Positions 47,136-57,828 of a stretch of DNA of 64,000 bases are shown piece by piece. Below the pieces are notes generated by a model. That model ran no database searches. It was not told where the DNA came from and saw only the letters and a list, made by a program, of their open reading frames with translations. Position 1 is the stretch's first letter; every line of letters begins with the position of its first letter. This DNA is from Ophioderma brevispina. Taxonomy: Eukaryota; Echinodermata; Ophiuroidea; Amphilepidida; Ophiodermatidae. The stretch spans positions 1-64,000 of the forward strand of contig JAMKCH010072219.1 in NCBI GenBank assembly GCA_023653785.1, read 5' to 3'. Both the position numbers and the translations under genes were made by a program.

Positions 47136-47598
47136 ATCCGTCGAAACACATTTTCATTGGGAAGACAATTGATGTTACAAGGAGATTGGGCTTTATTCCG
47201 TATTGAATACATCTCCAACAACAAGAAATCAAGCAAGAAAACAAACGAAACTAAGAAATATTAATTTGAAAAGTATACAAGTCAGAACAAGACGCCCTTT
47301 AAACAAGAAATAGGAATACCAATTCCAAACTCAAACTGCCAATATAACCTTAAGAACAAATGCAGTTGGATTTATTTAAATCAACAATTTGGTCTAATGA
47401 TGATGGTTCCTTTAATGAAATGTCACAAACGTTCTCAACAAAGGAATTAGGGATAGAAGAAATGGGACCAAGTTTGCCAATGGGGCAGACGCACTTGAGT
47501 ATACTTGGTGCTCTCTTAACATTTATTAACTTTATACGGCTCGTACTCTTTTTAAAACTTGGTGGTTTTTTAACGTTGAACGTTTTTTTGGTAGATAG
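47136..47598 (+). repeat. 463-bp direct repeat, copy 1
   Basis: Apparently identical to 48014-48476. It contains an open stretch reading KTGTTPRNILELDS-type sequence just upstream and a frame from 47360. Confidence 0.9.
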
Positions 47599-47936
47599 AG
47601 TATTACACAAATCCCAACGTTTATGTTAACAACATGTCAGCTACTAACTTGCGCGAATTAGGCATCTTATTTAGTAGACAACTTTCTCCACACCTGTTGC
47701 TTACAATGGGTGCAACTACTATAGCAATAATATACCAAGGTTGCGACAACTATACTGTTGTCGATTCTTATGCTCGTAATAGTTCTGGACAGCCATCCTC
47801 CAATGGGACAGCAGGAGCTTTTTTGTTCCATTCGATTTCTTCTTTAATTAAGTACTTAGTTTCTACATATTGTGGGTATGTATATAATTTAACACCTGTA
47901 CTTATTAGTTCTGAATACACCAGACAACAATGAAAA
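47595..47936 (+). CDS. Partial C76-like (tegument-type cysteine protease) domain frame
   Basis: The frame reads through YYTNPNVYVNN to a Met at 47634 and then to a stop at 47931-47933. It contains LRELGILFSRQLSPHLLL, then IIYQGCDNYTVVDSYARNS and GTAGAFLFHSISSLIKYL. The pattern D-S-x-A-R-N--G-----GTA followed by F-S--L--YL is one I know from the C-terminal half of C76-type (herpesvirus-tegument-like) deubiquitinase domains found in many animal repeat-borne proteins. In that family a D-x-H pair is catalytic; here it is D-S-Y, so the His is lost. The Cys-bearing N-terminal half is absent. It is probably a remnant in the 6.17-kb insertion and not active. The family call is from memory. Confidence 0.5.
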
Positions 47937-48013
47937 ATTCATTTCCAAAATATCTGAAGAGACATCTTAAGAGTGTTGATCTTAATTACCAAATTTTTTT
48001 TTTTTTTTTTTTT

Positions 48014-48476
48014 ATCCGTCGAAACACATTTTCATTGGGAAGACAATTGATGTTACAAGGAGATTGGGCTTTATTCCGTATTGAATACATCTCCAACAAC
48101 AAGAAATCAAGCAAGAAAACAAACGAAACTAAGAAATATTAATTTGAAAAGTATACAAGTCAGAACAAGACGCCCTTTAAACAAGAAATAGGAATACCAA
48201 TTCCAAACTCAAACTGCCAATATAACCTTAAGAACAAATGCAGTTGGATTTATTTAAATCAACAATTTGGTCTAATGATGATGGTTCCTTTAATGAAATG
48301 TCACAAACGTTCTCAACAAAGGAATTAGGGATAGAAGAAATGGGACCAAGTTTGCCAATGGGGCAGACGCACTTGAGTATACTTGGTGCTCTCTTAACAT
48401 TTATTAACTTTATACGGCTCGTACTCTTTTTAAAACTTGGTGGTTTTTTAACGTTGAACGTTTTTTTGGTAGATAG
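48014..48476 (+). repeat. 463-bp direct repeat, copy 2, headed by a T-run
   Basis: Starts after a T-run of about 20 (47993-48013) and ends at the right edge of the 6.17-kb insertion. Confidence 0.9.
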
Positions 48477-48590
48477 GTTACAGTGACCATCAAACATGCT
48501 CAAAAGAACTGCGGTACGACTCATACGGGCAGTACACAGTTTGACTAATGATCTAAATGACCTTTGGCCCACATTCAAACGCTTCTGTAT
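48477..48590. repeat. TGACC-rich repeat, right part of the split copy
   Basis: GTTACAGTGACCATCAAACA, TGCTCAAAAGAACTG, TACGACTCATACGGGCAGTA continue the unit interrupted at 42302. Confidence 0.85.
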
Positions 48591-48599
48591 ATTTATACC

Positions 48600-49560
48600 A
48601 GTGGTATTTTCTCAGAGACTGAGGGTCGTCCGTTCCTGAAACTTGGTGGGTGGGTGCCCTTAGACCTTCCGAAGACCGAGTTTGTATTGGTTTGTGGATC
48701 AAAGGTCATCGGGTCATTAGAGGTCAATGGGGTAAACGTGGATGTATGGACATGAAACTTGGAGGGTGGGGTCAATTCTTGATGCCGAAAATTTTTACGG
48801 TCACGACAAGGTCATTAGGGGTCATTAAAGATCAAAGGAGGTCAGTCTACTTTCTCGCAGACAGAGGGTTGCATGTTCCTGAAACTTGGTGGGTGGGTGC
48901 CCCTTGACCTTCGGAAGACCGAGTTTGGTTAGTGGATCAAAGGTCATCAGGGATCATTCGAGGTCAAAGGAGGTCAATGGGGTAAACGTTGGTGTATGGA
49001 CATGAAACTTGGAGGGTGGGGTCAATTGTTGATGCCAAAATGTTTAAGGTCACAACAAGGTCATTAGGGGTCATTCAAGGTCAAAGGAAGTTAAAGTCTA
49101 TTTTCTCGGAGACCAAGGGTCGTCCGTTCCTGAAACTTGGTGGGTGAGTGCCCCTAGACCTTCCGAAGCACCACTGGCGAGTGCCAAATTGTGTAAAACG
49201 TTTTTCTATGGAGTGTGAACTGCGCACTATGACGAGATTGCGATTTATTCCGTGGGCACTCGAAGACCGAGTTTGTATTAGTGGATCAATCAAGGGGTCA
49301 TTCAAGGTCAAAGGAGGTCAATGGGGTAAACATTGGTGTATGGGCATGAAACTTTGAGGGTGGGGTCGATTGTTAATGCCAACAATTTTAAAGGGCATGA
49401 GAAGGTCATTAGGGGCCATTCAAGGTCAAATGAGATCTAATGGGGTAAACATTGGTGTTGGTGTATGGACATGAAATTTTGAGGGTGGGGTTGATTGTTG
49501 ATGTCAAAACAAGGTCATCAGGGGTCATTCAAGGTCAAATGAACCGCAAAACCCGAGGGC
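48600..49560. repeat. GGTCA tandem repeat, about 245-bp units
   Basis: At least three units: start CTCAGAGACTGAGGGTCG near 48612, near 48854, and near 49107. Each has CCTGAAACTTGGTGGGTG, GAAGACCGAGTTTG, AAAGGTCATCNGG, TCAATGGGGTAAAC and GAAACTTGGAGGGTGGGGTC. A degenerate partial copy follows to 49560. Confidence 0.9.
49165..49265. mobile_element. 100-bp insertion in GGTCA unit 3
   Basis: It separates CCTTCCGAAG from CGAAGACCGAG, so CGAAG may be a target duplication. Ends include GGCGAGTGCC and GTGGGCACTC, partly inverted. Small MITE-like insert. Confidence 0.6.
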
Positions 49561-49611
49561 CATTGAAGGCAGGTGATCGCGAAACCCAGGTGATAGCCAA
49601 ATCGAAGGACT

Positions 49612-49695
49612 GCCTAATAATAATAATGAGATATATATAGCGCCTTTTACACAAGTAGACAAAAGCGCTGTTGCCTATTATTATTACGCTGCCTT
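49612..49695 (-). mobile_element. SINE tail, reverse orientation
   Basis: TAATAATAATAATGAGATAT, ATATAGCGCC and AAAAGCGCT match the reverse complement of the SINE tail at 20070-20118. The tRNA head is missing. Confidence 0.6.
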
Positions 49696-49719
49696 CAGGA
49701 AATCGTCGCAATCATTTTG

Positions 49720-49990
49720 CTTCACCTAGTAAAATACTATTAAAAAAACACTGGTCCAGAACTCTTATGGGTATGCACAGAATGACCTTTTAAAAGTTAT
49801 GGCCCATATGCCCTTTTGACCTCCAATGACCCTACTTGACCTTTGACCCCAAAATATCAACACATTCTTCCAAATTAAGTTGTATAGCCACCAAACTTGC
49901 TCAAAATAACCACTGGCCAAGACCCTTGGGATATATGTCAATTGACCTCTAATGACCCTACATGACCTATGGCCCCACAACTACGCATTT
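49720..49990. repeat. TGACC-rich repeat
   Basis: TGACCTTTGACCCC at 49837-49850, CCAAATTAAGTTG, CTTGCTCAAAATAACCAC, GACCCTACATGACC. Lies just upstream of the zinc-finger gene. Confidence 0.85.
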
Positions 49991-50066
49991 TCTTACCATT
50001 TTCATTTAATTTTAAGTGTACAACCCATATTGTTTCTACAACTACAATGGCTAACATGAAAATATT

Positions 50067-50081
50067 TTCTCCCAATCACAG
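50067..50081 (+). promoter_or_regulatory. Candidate 3' splice site upstream of the zinc-finger exon
   Basis: TTTCTCCCAATCACAG ends with AG at 50080-50081. From 50082 the zinc-finger frame is open without a stop for 27 bases before the first Met at 50109; the nearest upstream in-frame stop is at 50052-50054. An upstream exon may therefore supply the true start. Confidence 0.4.
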
Positions 50082-50108
50082 AATCCAGGCAATAAGCACA
50101 CAAGAAGA

Positions 50109-51329
50109 ATGGAGAGAAGATTTCTAGACCCTTTCATCTGCAAATATTGCCCAAGGAGGTATGACTGTTTCGATCAATTTCAGAGACACGTCAGGAAGCA
50201 CAAAGGCATCCATTGTAAACCATTTCAAGCATATCGGATTTTAACTGACCAGATACGAACTTGCACTGCTTCCAAATCATTCCAGTGCACTGAATGTGGT
50301 AAACGCTTCACACACCAACCAAGTTTATCCAGACATAAGAGAATTCACACTGCTAGCAAACCATTTGAATGCACTGAATGCGGTAAATGCTTCACACAGA
50401 AAGCAAATTTAGCCAGACATGAGAGAATTCACACTGGTAGCAAACCATTTCAATGCACTGAATGCGGTGCATGTTTCAGAGAGAAATCATATTTAGTCAG
50501 ACATTGGAGAATTCACACTGGTGAAAAACCATTTCAGTGCATTGAATGTGGTAAATGTTTCACACACAAACCAACTTTAACCCAACATATGAGACTTCAC
50601 ACTGGCGACAAACCATTTCAGTGCACCGAATGTGGTAAATGTTTTGCACGGAAATATTATTTAGACACGCATGTAGTAAGAGATCACACTGGTGATAAAC
50701 CATTTCGATGCACTGAATGTGGTAAATGTTTCACACACAAATCAAGTTTAGACACGCATGCGAGATATCACACTGCTGATACACCATTTCAGTGCACTGA
50801 ATGTGGTAAATGTTTCACACAAAAATCATATTTAAATCAACATGTGAGAATGCACACTGGTGAAAAACCATTTCAGTGCACTGAATGTGGTAAATGTTTC
50901 ACACACAAACCAACTTTAACCCAACATGTGAGACTTCACACTGGCGACAAACCATTTCGGTGCACTAAATGTGGTAAATGTTTCGCCCAGAAATCAAGTT
51001 TAACCAGACATGTGAGAATTCACACTAGTGACAAACCATTTCAATGCACTGAATGTGGTAAATGTTTCGCACACAAATCAACATTAACCAATCATGCGAG
51101 AATTCACACTGGTGACAAACCATTTCAGTGCACTGTATGTGGAAAATGTTTCACATGGAAAGTGTATTTAATCACACATATGGAAATTCACACTGGTATC
51201 AAACCTTTTCAATGCACAGAATGTGGTGAATGTTTCACACAGAAATCAACATTAACCAGACATATGAGAATTCACACTGGTGACAAACCCTTTCAATGCA
51301 CTGAATGTGGTCAATGTTTCACACAGTAA
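50109..51329 (+). CDS. C2H2 zinc-finger protein, 13 complete fingers and a truncated 14th
   Basis: 406 codons. Finger 1 (residues 11-31, C-x2-C-x12-H-x3-H) differs from the rest. Residues 36-57 look like a finger that lost its Cys pair. Fingers 2-13 begin at Cys 60, 88, 116, 144, 172, 201, 229, 257, 285, 313, 341 and 369 with linkers TGDKPF, TGEKPF, TGSKPF or TASKPF; finger 6 has H-x4-H. Finger 14 (397-406) is cut by TAA in CFTQ. Finger bodies are nearly uniform (FQCTECGKCF), while helix contact positions vary (for example H/S/R, Q/N/R, R/Y/T). Fingers 4-7 and 8-11 look like a duplicated four-finger block. No KRAB, SCAN, ZAD or BTB domain is in this exon. Such proteins bind DNA in the nucleus, often as repressors of repeats; the target is unknown. 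The stop follows a one-base shift within what would be finger 14, with degenerate fingers beyond. Confidence 0.9.
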   Translation: MERRFLDPFICKYCPRRYDCFDQFQRHVRKHKGIHCKPFQAYRILTDQIRTCTASKSFQCTECGKRFTHQPSLSRHKRIHTASKPFECTECGKCFTQKANLARHERIHTGSKPFQCTECGACFREKSYLVRHWRIHTGEKPFQCIECGKCFTHKPTLTQHMRLHTGDKPFQCTECGKCFARKYYLDTHVVRDHTGDKPFRCTECGKCFTHKSSLDTHARYHTADTPFQCTECGKCFTQKSYLNQHVRMHTGEKPFQCTECGKCFTHKPTLTQHVRLHTGDKPFRCTKCGKCFAQKSSLTRHVRIHTSDKPFQCTECGKCFAHKSTLTNHARIHTGDKPFQCTVCGKCFTWKVYLITHMEIHTGIKPFQCTECGECFTQKSTLTRHMRIHTGDKPFQCTECGQCFTQ

Positions 51330-51640
51330 AACAACATTAACCAGACATGTGAGAACTCATACTGGTGGGAAAACCATTTCAATGCGCTGAATGTGGTAAA
51401 TTTTTGCAGAGAAATCAATGTTGACCAGATAAGAAAAATCATACTGGTGAAAAACCATTCCAAGGAACTCTGTGGTAAAGTCTCGTTAAAGAAAGTGGGT
51501 GCAACCAAACATGGAAATACGCAACTGGTGACAAGCATGCCAAATGCACTGAATTTGGTACATGTTCAACACGGAAATATAAAAACCCAAGTGTGAGAAT
51601 TACACTGGTGAAAAACCAATTCCGATCAAATGTTGGGATC
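51330..51640 (+). pseudogene. Decayed 3' fingers of the same gene
   Basis: After the stop, fingers continue in other frames: ACATTAACCAGACATGTGAG, CAATGCGCTGAATGTGGTAA, AACCATTCCAAGGAACTCTG. The same degraded tail (AACCAATTCCAATGAACTCT) follows the pseudogene at 1.8 kb. They would be 3' untranslated sequence of the present gene. Confidence 0.75.
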
Positions 51641-51720
51641 AAAGTATTTTGTCTCTGGTTTAGTAAAACACCGATCAGCAAATTTGGTATTTTGAAAGAT
51701 AATTTAATATTGTTTGTATT

Positions 51721-51726
51721 AATAAA
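51721..51726 (+). terminator. Candidate polyadenylation signal
   Basis: AATAAA lies 392 bases after the zinc-finger stop codon. Position and motif fit, but AATAAA is common in AT-rich DNA. Confidence 0.35.
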
Positions 51727-54700
51727 GAAAAATAGTGAAATGCAACTTGCTAAATTAATGTAGTTCGTTAAGCATAGTAAGTCCAGGGTGGCGGCAGTTG
51801 AGGATGGAGGTAGGTGAGGATAAGGTATATGGATTTCCCATTCAGATATTCAGATTCAGATAAGTTTTTTTAGCAGTTACATAAACATGATATTTCTATG
51901 ACTAATTGCATTAAGTTCAAACTGTAGCTAATTAGAGACCTAATTAGAAAATTAATGAGCTCTTTGTTTACGTTTTTAAAGGCATTTATGGTTTTGAGTT
52001 GATGCTGGTACTAAGCATATTCCATATTTTGGGGACCAGAGTGTGGGGTACTTAGTATAAGCACTATAATTTATTAAAATTTTGATTCAAAGATTCTGTA
52101 CATATTTGATCTAATCGCTTTCTCGGGTTGCATTTTTTACTTGTCCTCGGTGCATGCTTAAGTTTCGCTTCGTCAAGATTCTGCAACCTTCATGCATTGA
52201 ATATAGGCCCACCCCTTCGAAATATGGATGAGAAAAAACACATCCGTTATGAAAAATAAAGGTGGTTTCGAACAGTCTGGTGACGACTGTGTACACAAAA
52301 AATTATGTTTAATAGTACAAAAAAAGTCGTATGGCGATGCCAGTGTGGATGTCAATGAAACAGTTCTCGTTGGATGTTTGTGCTAAAATTGAATTTTCTT
52401 GTTATTTTGGATTCAATTGCGACCAGACTGTAAGAAAATGAGGCGGGTTTCAATGTGCAGGACTGCTGTCCCCGTCGCAGGAACCAATGTAGTACAGCGG
52501 AAAATTTGAAAATCGAGTCAGATTGTGTTTTAAAGTACACTAAAGACACGTCTTCTTCATCCTTCCCTTTTTAATCTTCCTGCCCTCATCAACTCCTTTA
52601 CCATTGCCTCCTCAACCTCGTCCCACATGCGCGATTAAAGGGATTAGAGTGAATACGAGAGAATCGAAAAATGTGAAATGCATTTATTGTACTTATAAAT
52701 CAGGGATAAGTGTGTACAATCCATATAAACTGCTTAATGTAGAAAACACACCACCAAATAGTGAAATAAATTGGGCCAGGTACTTTGGGAAATGTTCATA
52801 CCAGCTTACGCAATATAGACATACACAGCGATTGACGTCTCAAAATCTGCATAAACAGTGATTGTGTTTACACAGCACAGAATAAACAAAGATCAACAAT
52901 AGTGTGTTTGAGGTAAAACTGTATGATCATTGTGACAATACCCGCTTAAAAATATTCGGGGGATATTCACCGAGAAAGGCTTTTGATCAAAGTCGGAATG
53001 GATCGAAGTATAGAAATTAAAGAATTCAGACAAAAAAGTGCTGTCTTGTCTTAATAACGGGACATTTCAAGCCATACCACTTCGGAAGGTGATGTTTGCA
53101 TATTCCATGCCAGTAAAAAAATATACAAAAAAGATGAATTTTGATGATTTTTTAGATGTTTCAGATTAGCAACTGGCTGCTAATCCCTTTAAGGAAAAGG
53201 GTCATGTCCGCCGCTTAAAGGTGTATATCATGATTCCAACACCTGTTTTTATTCATTGTTCACTAGATATCCTTGAGAAAAGGTTTTTCCAAACTTTTTA
53301 GTTGACCCCAACCTGGCGCTTTTCTGTTATGAGCAAATCTTGGTTTCACCCGGTCCCATAGGACACTGGTGCTATAATTTCTGTCCGTTTCGGACAGACA
53401 ATGCAAATTGCGAATTTCTACAGATACGACCAAATTGGCACGTACGATTCGGTACACATGGATTACTAATAGTTTTAAGTCAAAATCCTCAATTCCGTGA
53501 CTAACCTTTGGCAAGTAAGGTTTTGACGATTGATTTGACTTTAAGTACATTTAGAATGGTTTTTAGCCCACATTCCCTCTGGAAAATGTCGACAACTTCC
53601 ACAGGAGGGGGGTAACGTTTCTACAGGGTTACATTTAAATAATGGTCCAATAACGTTTAGGTATAGCTCATTGTGTCGTGTGGTTACAAGGACTAAAAAG
53701 TCACATGGTGACCTGAAAATCTGGAAAATGCATCGTTTATTGAATATACAGCCCATAGGCTAAGGTCAAATGTTTATTCAGAAAGGTCCAGGTCTTATAC
53801 TGGTTTGATTAAGTTTAAAGGTATCTTTAAATATTGATAACATTACAATTGATTAAATTATTTTGGGTTTTACCTACACTTGTAGCTCCGAATTTTGTCC
53901 CCCATTGAAGTGTTTGGGGAAAGTGCCCCCTCTCCTGTAACCACGAGAAGATTCCAAGAGGGCAAATATACCCCACATAACGTTAAATCATGTAATTTTA
54001 TAAATTTTAGATACACCTAAACTTATGTACTCACTCCCACCATTATAGTTGCCTTCCTACACACTGTATCTCATATGGTGTATTGAGTTCATCCACAACT
54101 ACCATTTTGGAACATTTCAACCTCAGTCATTGATGGCCAGCATGGGGTTCCTTTCCCCAAAAATCCCATTCTTAAAGGGGACTTGTCATGCAGTATTGTA
54201 CTGGCGCTTTCACATTACTACTACTTCTGTATTTTTATGAAGTGATCACCCTCTCCAGGTTAAACACCACTAACTCACTATACACAGTATTCTATGGGAA
54301 TAATGGCAACTTTGAGCATGTTTCTTCTTTCCACATTTAAAACTCTCACGAGAAATACAACCAACACCCACCCCAACATACAAGCTGAAATTACCAATAA
54401 CCAAATTTTGAACATATGATGACCAGAAATTTTTTTAAGTTAACGATCACCAACTCACCAGATGTCAAACCGTCACTCAAGATCTCTATAGTTCGCCACA
54501 TCTAGTACTTTGCAAATCGATGTGAAATTGATGACCGCGGAGTAAATTTCCTCAAATTCCTCAAATGCCGCTTAGTGTTGCAGAAAACTGACCAGTCTAC
54601 CATGTCAATCATGAAATTTCATCACTGTCTTAATATAACTTTGCTTTCAGACATTTTAAAGCACTTTTCCAGAACCAAGCAAGAAAGTAGTCCACCCAAG

Positions 54701-55390
54701 ATTTTTGATCCTTACCGGCATCCAGGTTATGGTGTAATAACCTCCAGGTTGATTATATATATCTTTTTCAAACAATTTTGTTTCCGTTTGTCATAAGTCA
54801 AATTGAACAATATTAGTTTATACACACCCGAAGACTCATCTTTTAAAACTTTGTTTGCAAAATCGTTAATTATAGTGTTTTTGTTAATTGTTAATTAACC
54901 ATCACAGTACCTTCTTTGCCTAGATTTACCACTTACAGTACTACCCCTATTCTCCAAATCTGCTGCGAGGATGACAGTCCCCTTTAAAACGTAAACCCTG
55001 ACTTTTTGGCAACCCATGCATTTCCTGTCCACAAGCACCGCACTTGATGATTTCTGCTCTTGTATGGGACATAATAAATTTTAGTTGATATATCATCATG
55101 ATCAAAAAGCTTCCATGAGTGCTTATTACACAAATATTATAATAGTCTTGGCAATTGCCAAAATTGGTTATTGAAAGTGAAACAACAGGCAAAAGTGAAG
55201 ACTTAGATTAGGAACAAACTAAGAGATGAAGAAGTTAGAAAGTTACTCTCAATAATTGTGAGTAAAAGATTCAACAGAAAGATTGACAAACTCCCTAAAT
55301 GCGGGCAGGCACACATAGAGCATAATCCATTAAATATCTTGCCTATTAACTCTGTATGAACTTAATATTACAGCAAAATATTTCTGTTCC
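51727..55390. other. No gene recognised
   Basis: Short frames on both strands without recognisable motifs, in AT-rich DNA. No RNA genes or clear repeats were found by eye. Confidence 0.5.
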
Positions 55391-55400
55391 TTGGAAGTTT

Positions 55401-55725
55401 TTGGGCATAATGTGGTGCAGTGGAATTCAGCCTTCGCCTCATAAGCATAAGGTGTGGGTTCGAGCCCCTCTTTGCCCAATTGTTGTTCACTTGGGACAGG
55501 CCAACTTTTAACCCTCGCTTGCCTATCTCCCCACCCAGGAGAGAAAATGGGTACCGGCATATGCTGGGAATGCAAACAGACGCGCGCTGGCGGTGAGAGT
55601 GGCGAACTCCCCCACAGCAACATTAATGAGGGAGTCTGGCCCACACGCCAAAGACAGAGAGAAGGGCACTCCGCCTGCGGGTGCACCATTTTGCAATTGC
55701 ATTTGGAAGTTGAAGAGGTCATATA
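55401..55725 (+). mobile_element. tRNA-derived SINE
   Basis: A-box-like TGTGGTGCAGTGGAATTCAG near 55411 and B box GGGTTCGAGCCCC near 55456. The body includes CACCCAGGAGAGAAAATGGG, TACCGGCATATGCTGGGAA and GCGCGCTGGCGG. No tail repeat is clear. Coding frames in it are chance. Confidence 0.75.
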
Positions 55726-56695
55726 ACAGTTTTGTTCCCATAAAGGTTATTGGGCTTAAAATTGTTGGATTTTTGTGGTTCCTGGTACATGGAAGCCTAA
55801 AAATACATTGTTAGAGGTCATAGTTTGATAGGCATACTCCATAGATTGGCTATTGATATTGAAGTGCATATCAAGTGAAAATGAATTTTTAAAAAGAAAT
55901 TACGCTCATATTATTGTGGCATATTTTTGTGGGGTTCATATTTTAATTAGTTAAATTTAGTAGACAACGAAGTAAACCATTTTAATTTAATATTCCTTTG
56001 CATGATAAAGGCAACCTTTTGTATATCGTACATATACAACATTTTGGCTTTAAAATGTTAAAACCCCAGTTGTAGAATGGCAAATAAAAATAAGGCAGGG
56101 CCACTACAATCAATGAAATTAAGTTTGAGTGTTGCATTCATGGATTATACTTTCAAACATTAATACATTTATTGTACTTAAATCAAAAAGTAGTAACCTA
56201 CAAGTTAGCTCTTGGAAAAAGAACTACTGAATAACATAACTTGTTGGCCTTTTCAAAGAGAATTTTATGTAAATAAGCAACGTAGAGGATTGAAACAATG
56301 GCAACATCACCTGGAACTAGTAACTAGTTACTGAAGTATGTATGATAGGAAAATTCCAAAGCGGTTCGAGCATTTGAATCATATATTTATGTTGTCACTT
56401 ACTCTGCAAGACATCCCGTAACTTTGACCTGCGTTTTTTTAACCCTGGGAATGGGGTAAAAATGTCTGTTGACTTAACAACCCTAAATGGGGGCATATTT
56501 ATTCCCGTGGTTTCAATGGTAATCGTTTTTGATTGGGTTTGATAAAAGAGATAATGTAAACCAGTTGGCTAAAGAATAATACATGATTTTGTAATGTACC
56601 TTCTGGCTACACCACCATTGTAACTTGGAGGATATTGATTTGACTACTACAACAAATGGTCATGTGTTTGAAACAAGATTGTGTGTCAATAGCTT
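55726..56695. other. No gene recognised
   Basis: AT-rich spacer without supportable features. Confidence 0.5.
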
Positions 56696-56707
56696 AATAA
56701 AAAAAAG

Positions 56708-56735
<28 letters not shown>
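56696..56735. repeat. A-run
   Basis: About 36 A residues with one G, directly followed by a short hairpin. Confidence 0.9.
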
Positions 56736-56738
<3 letters not shown>

Positions 56739-56761
56739 AATACAACTGTGTGCCTGCCCCA

Positions 56762-56833
56762 TCAGTGGCTCTCCTGGAAATGGTTTCTTCCGAGGGGATA
56801 TGTTCCATGAAGAACCATTTCAAGAGCCACTGA
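56762..56833. repeat. Imperfect hairpin, about 24 pairs
   Basis: TCAGTGGCTCT and GAAATGGTT (56762-56789) pair with AACCATTTC and AGAGCCACTGA (56810-56833) around a 20-base loop. It follows a poly(A) run, so it may be the end of a retroposed or foldback sequence. Confidence 0.85.
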
Positions 56834-56839
56834 CCCAAA

Positions 56840-57510
56840 GAGTGGCTTAAAGCCTACCTTCTGAGATTTGAAATATCTCATTTTAATGTGTATTAATTTT
56901 GAATAGTTAAAAAAAAAAAGGTTGAAGATAGTCGCCAAACTACGACTAGTAGGCCTACTATGGAAAAGTGTAAAATGAAATCCAGATCTGAAGTTTTATT
57001 ACAAAGTGAGATTTTTCTATATTAAACATTGTTTTGAGCTTAGCTATTTCACACAGAAACTTAGTAGGTGACAAGCATTACGTACATGCAAAAAAACATG
57101 AATTTTGGTTCATTGAGGGAGGCGCCATCCTCGGGAAAATCTGAGTCTGCCTTTAATGTTTATGGAATGTTGGCAAATGACATCTATTGCACTAAACCAT
57201 CCACCTCCTTCCATTCACATGACGAAAACCTTTTCTAATGAATCATCAGTATCCTAGGGGCTGCGTTACTCATTATGGCTAGACTTTAAAAGTCACATGG
57301 CACAAAACTGTGACATTTGCAGTACACTGGATGGTATTTTGCGCAGTTGTTGAGATTTTGACACCACTCATGCTCTTTGGAGCATAGATTTTGTGGCAAC
57401 CGTTCCAGAGCGGAGCTACTTCGTTTTATATTGAGTACTGACCAAAATAGCAGTAGCGATTAATGTAACCGTAAATTTTATCAAGATTATAACATTGCAA
57501 ATCTGGCACA
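56840..57510. other. No gene recognised
   Basis: AT-rich, no supportable frame. Confidence 0.5.
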
Positions 57511-57514
57511 CCAA

Positions 57515-57597
57515 TTCTTGCTGGTCTTGTGGTTAGCACTGGTTAGATAGCTGATCTCATTTTACAGTGGTCCAGGGTTCGAATCTCGCTACAGCCT
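57515..57597 (+). tRNA. tRNA-like or SINE head
   Basis: A-box-like TGGTCTTGTGGTTAGCAC (57522-57539) and B box GGGTTCGAATC (57575-57585). The T arm has two mismatches and no acceptor stem forms, so this is a degenerate tRNA or SINE head, not a tRNA gene. Confidence 0.45.
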
Positions 57598-57828
57598 CTT
57601 TTAAAATATATAAAAAGGTTTCATTATTTTTTAGGTTAAGGGAAAAGGTTTCTAATTCCACAAAAGATAAAAATACTAGTTTGAGGGTTAGTGGAGGAGA
57701 CCTGCTCCTGGAGCATATGGGCGGGTGGTAAAAACTACCGCGTGCGTATTTGCACTGTATGTTGGGGACGCATAACAATGTAATGTAAGGTTGCCAGTTA
57801 CTGAGTTTAAAGTCTCTTTATAAATACA

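Larger units (their letters stand above)
42303..48476. mobile_element. 6.17-kb insertion of unknown type
   Basis: It splits a TGACC repeat between TAAG and GTTACAG, with the boundary known to a few bases. Content: two 0.8-kb tandem units, five tRNA-like sequences of two types, two near-identical duplications each headed by a T-run of 18 or more, an inverted repeat, and a C76-like short frame. No transposase, integrase or RT was seen. No target-site duplication or inverted ends were found. It could be a large non-autonomous element, a fragment of a virus-like or Polinton-like element, or several insertions or assembly joins at one site. Confidence 0.6.
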
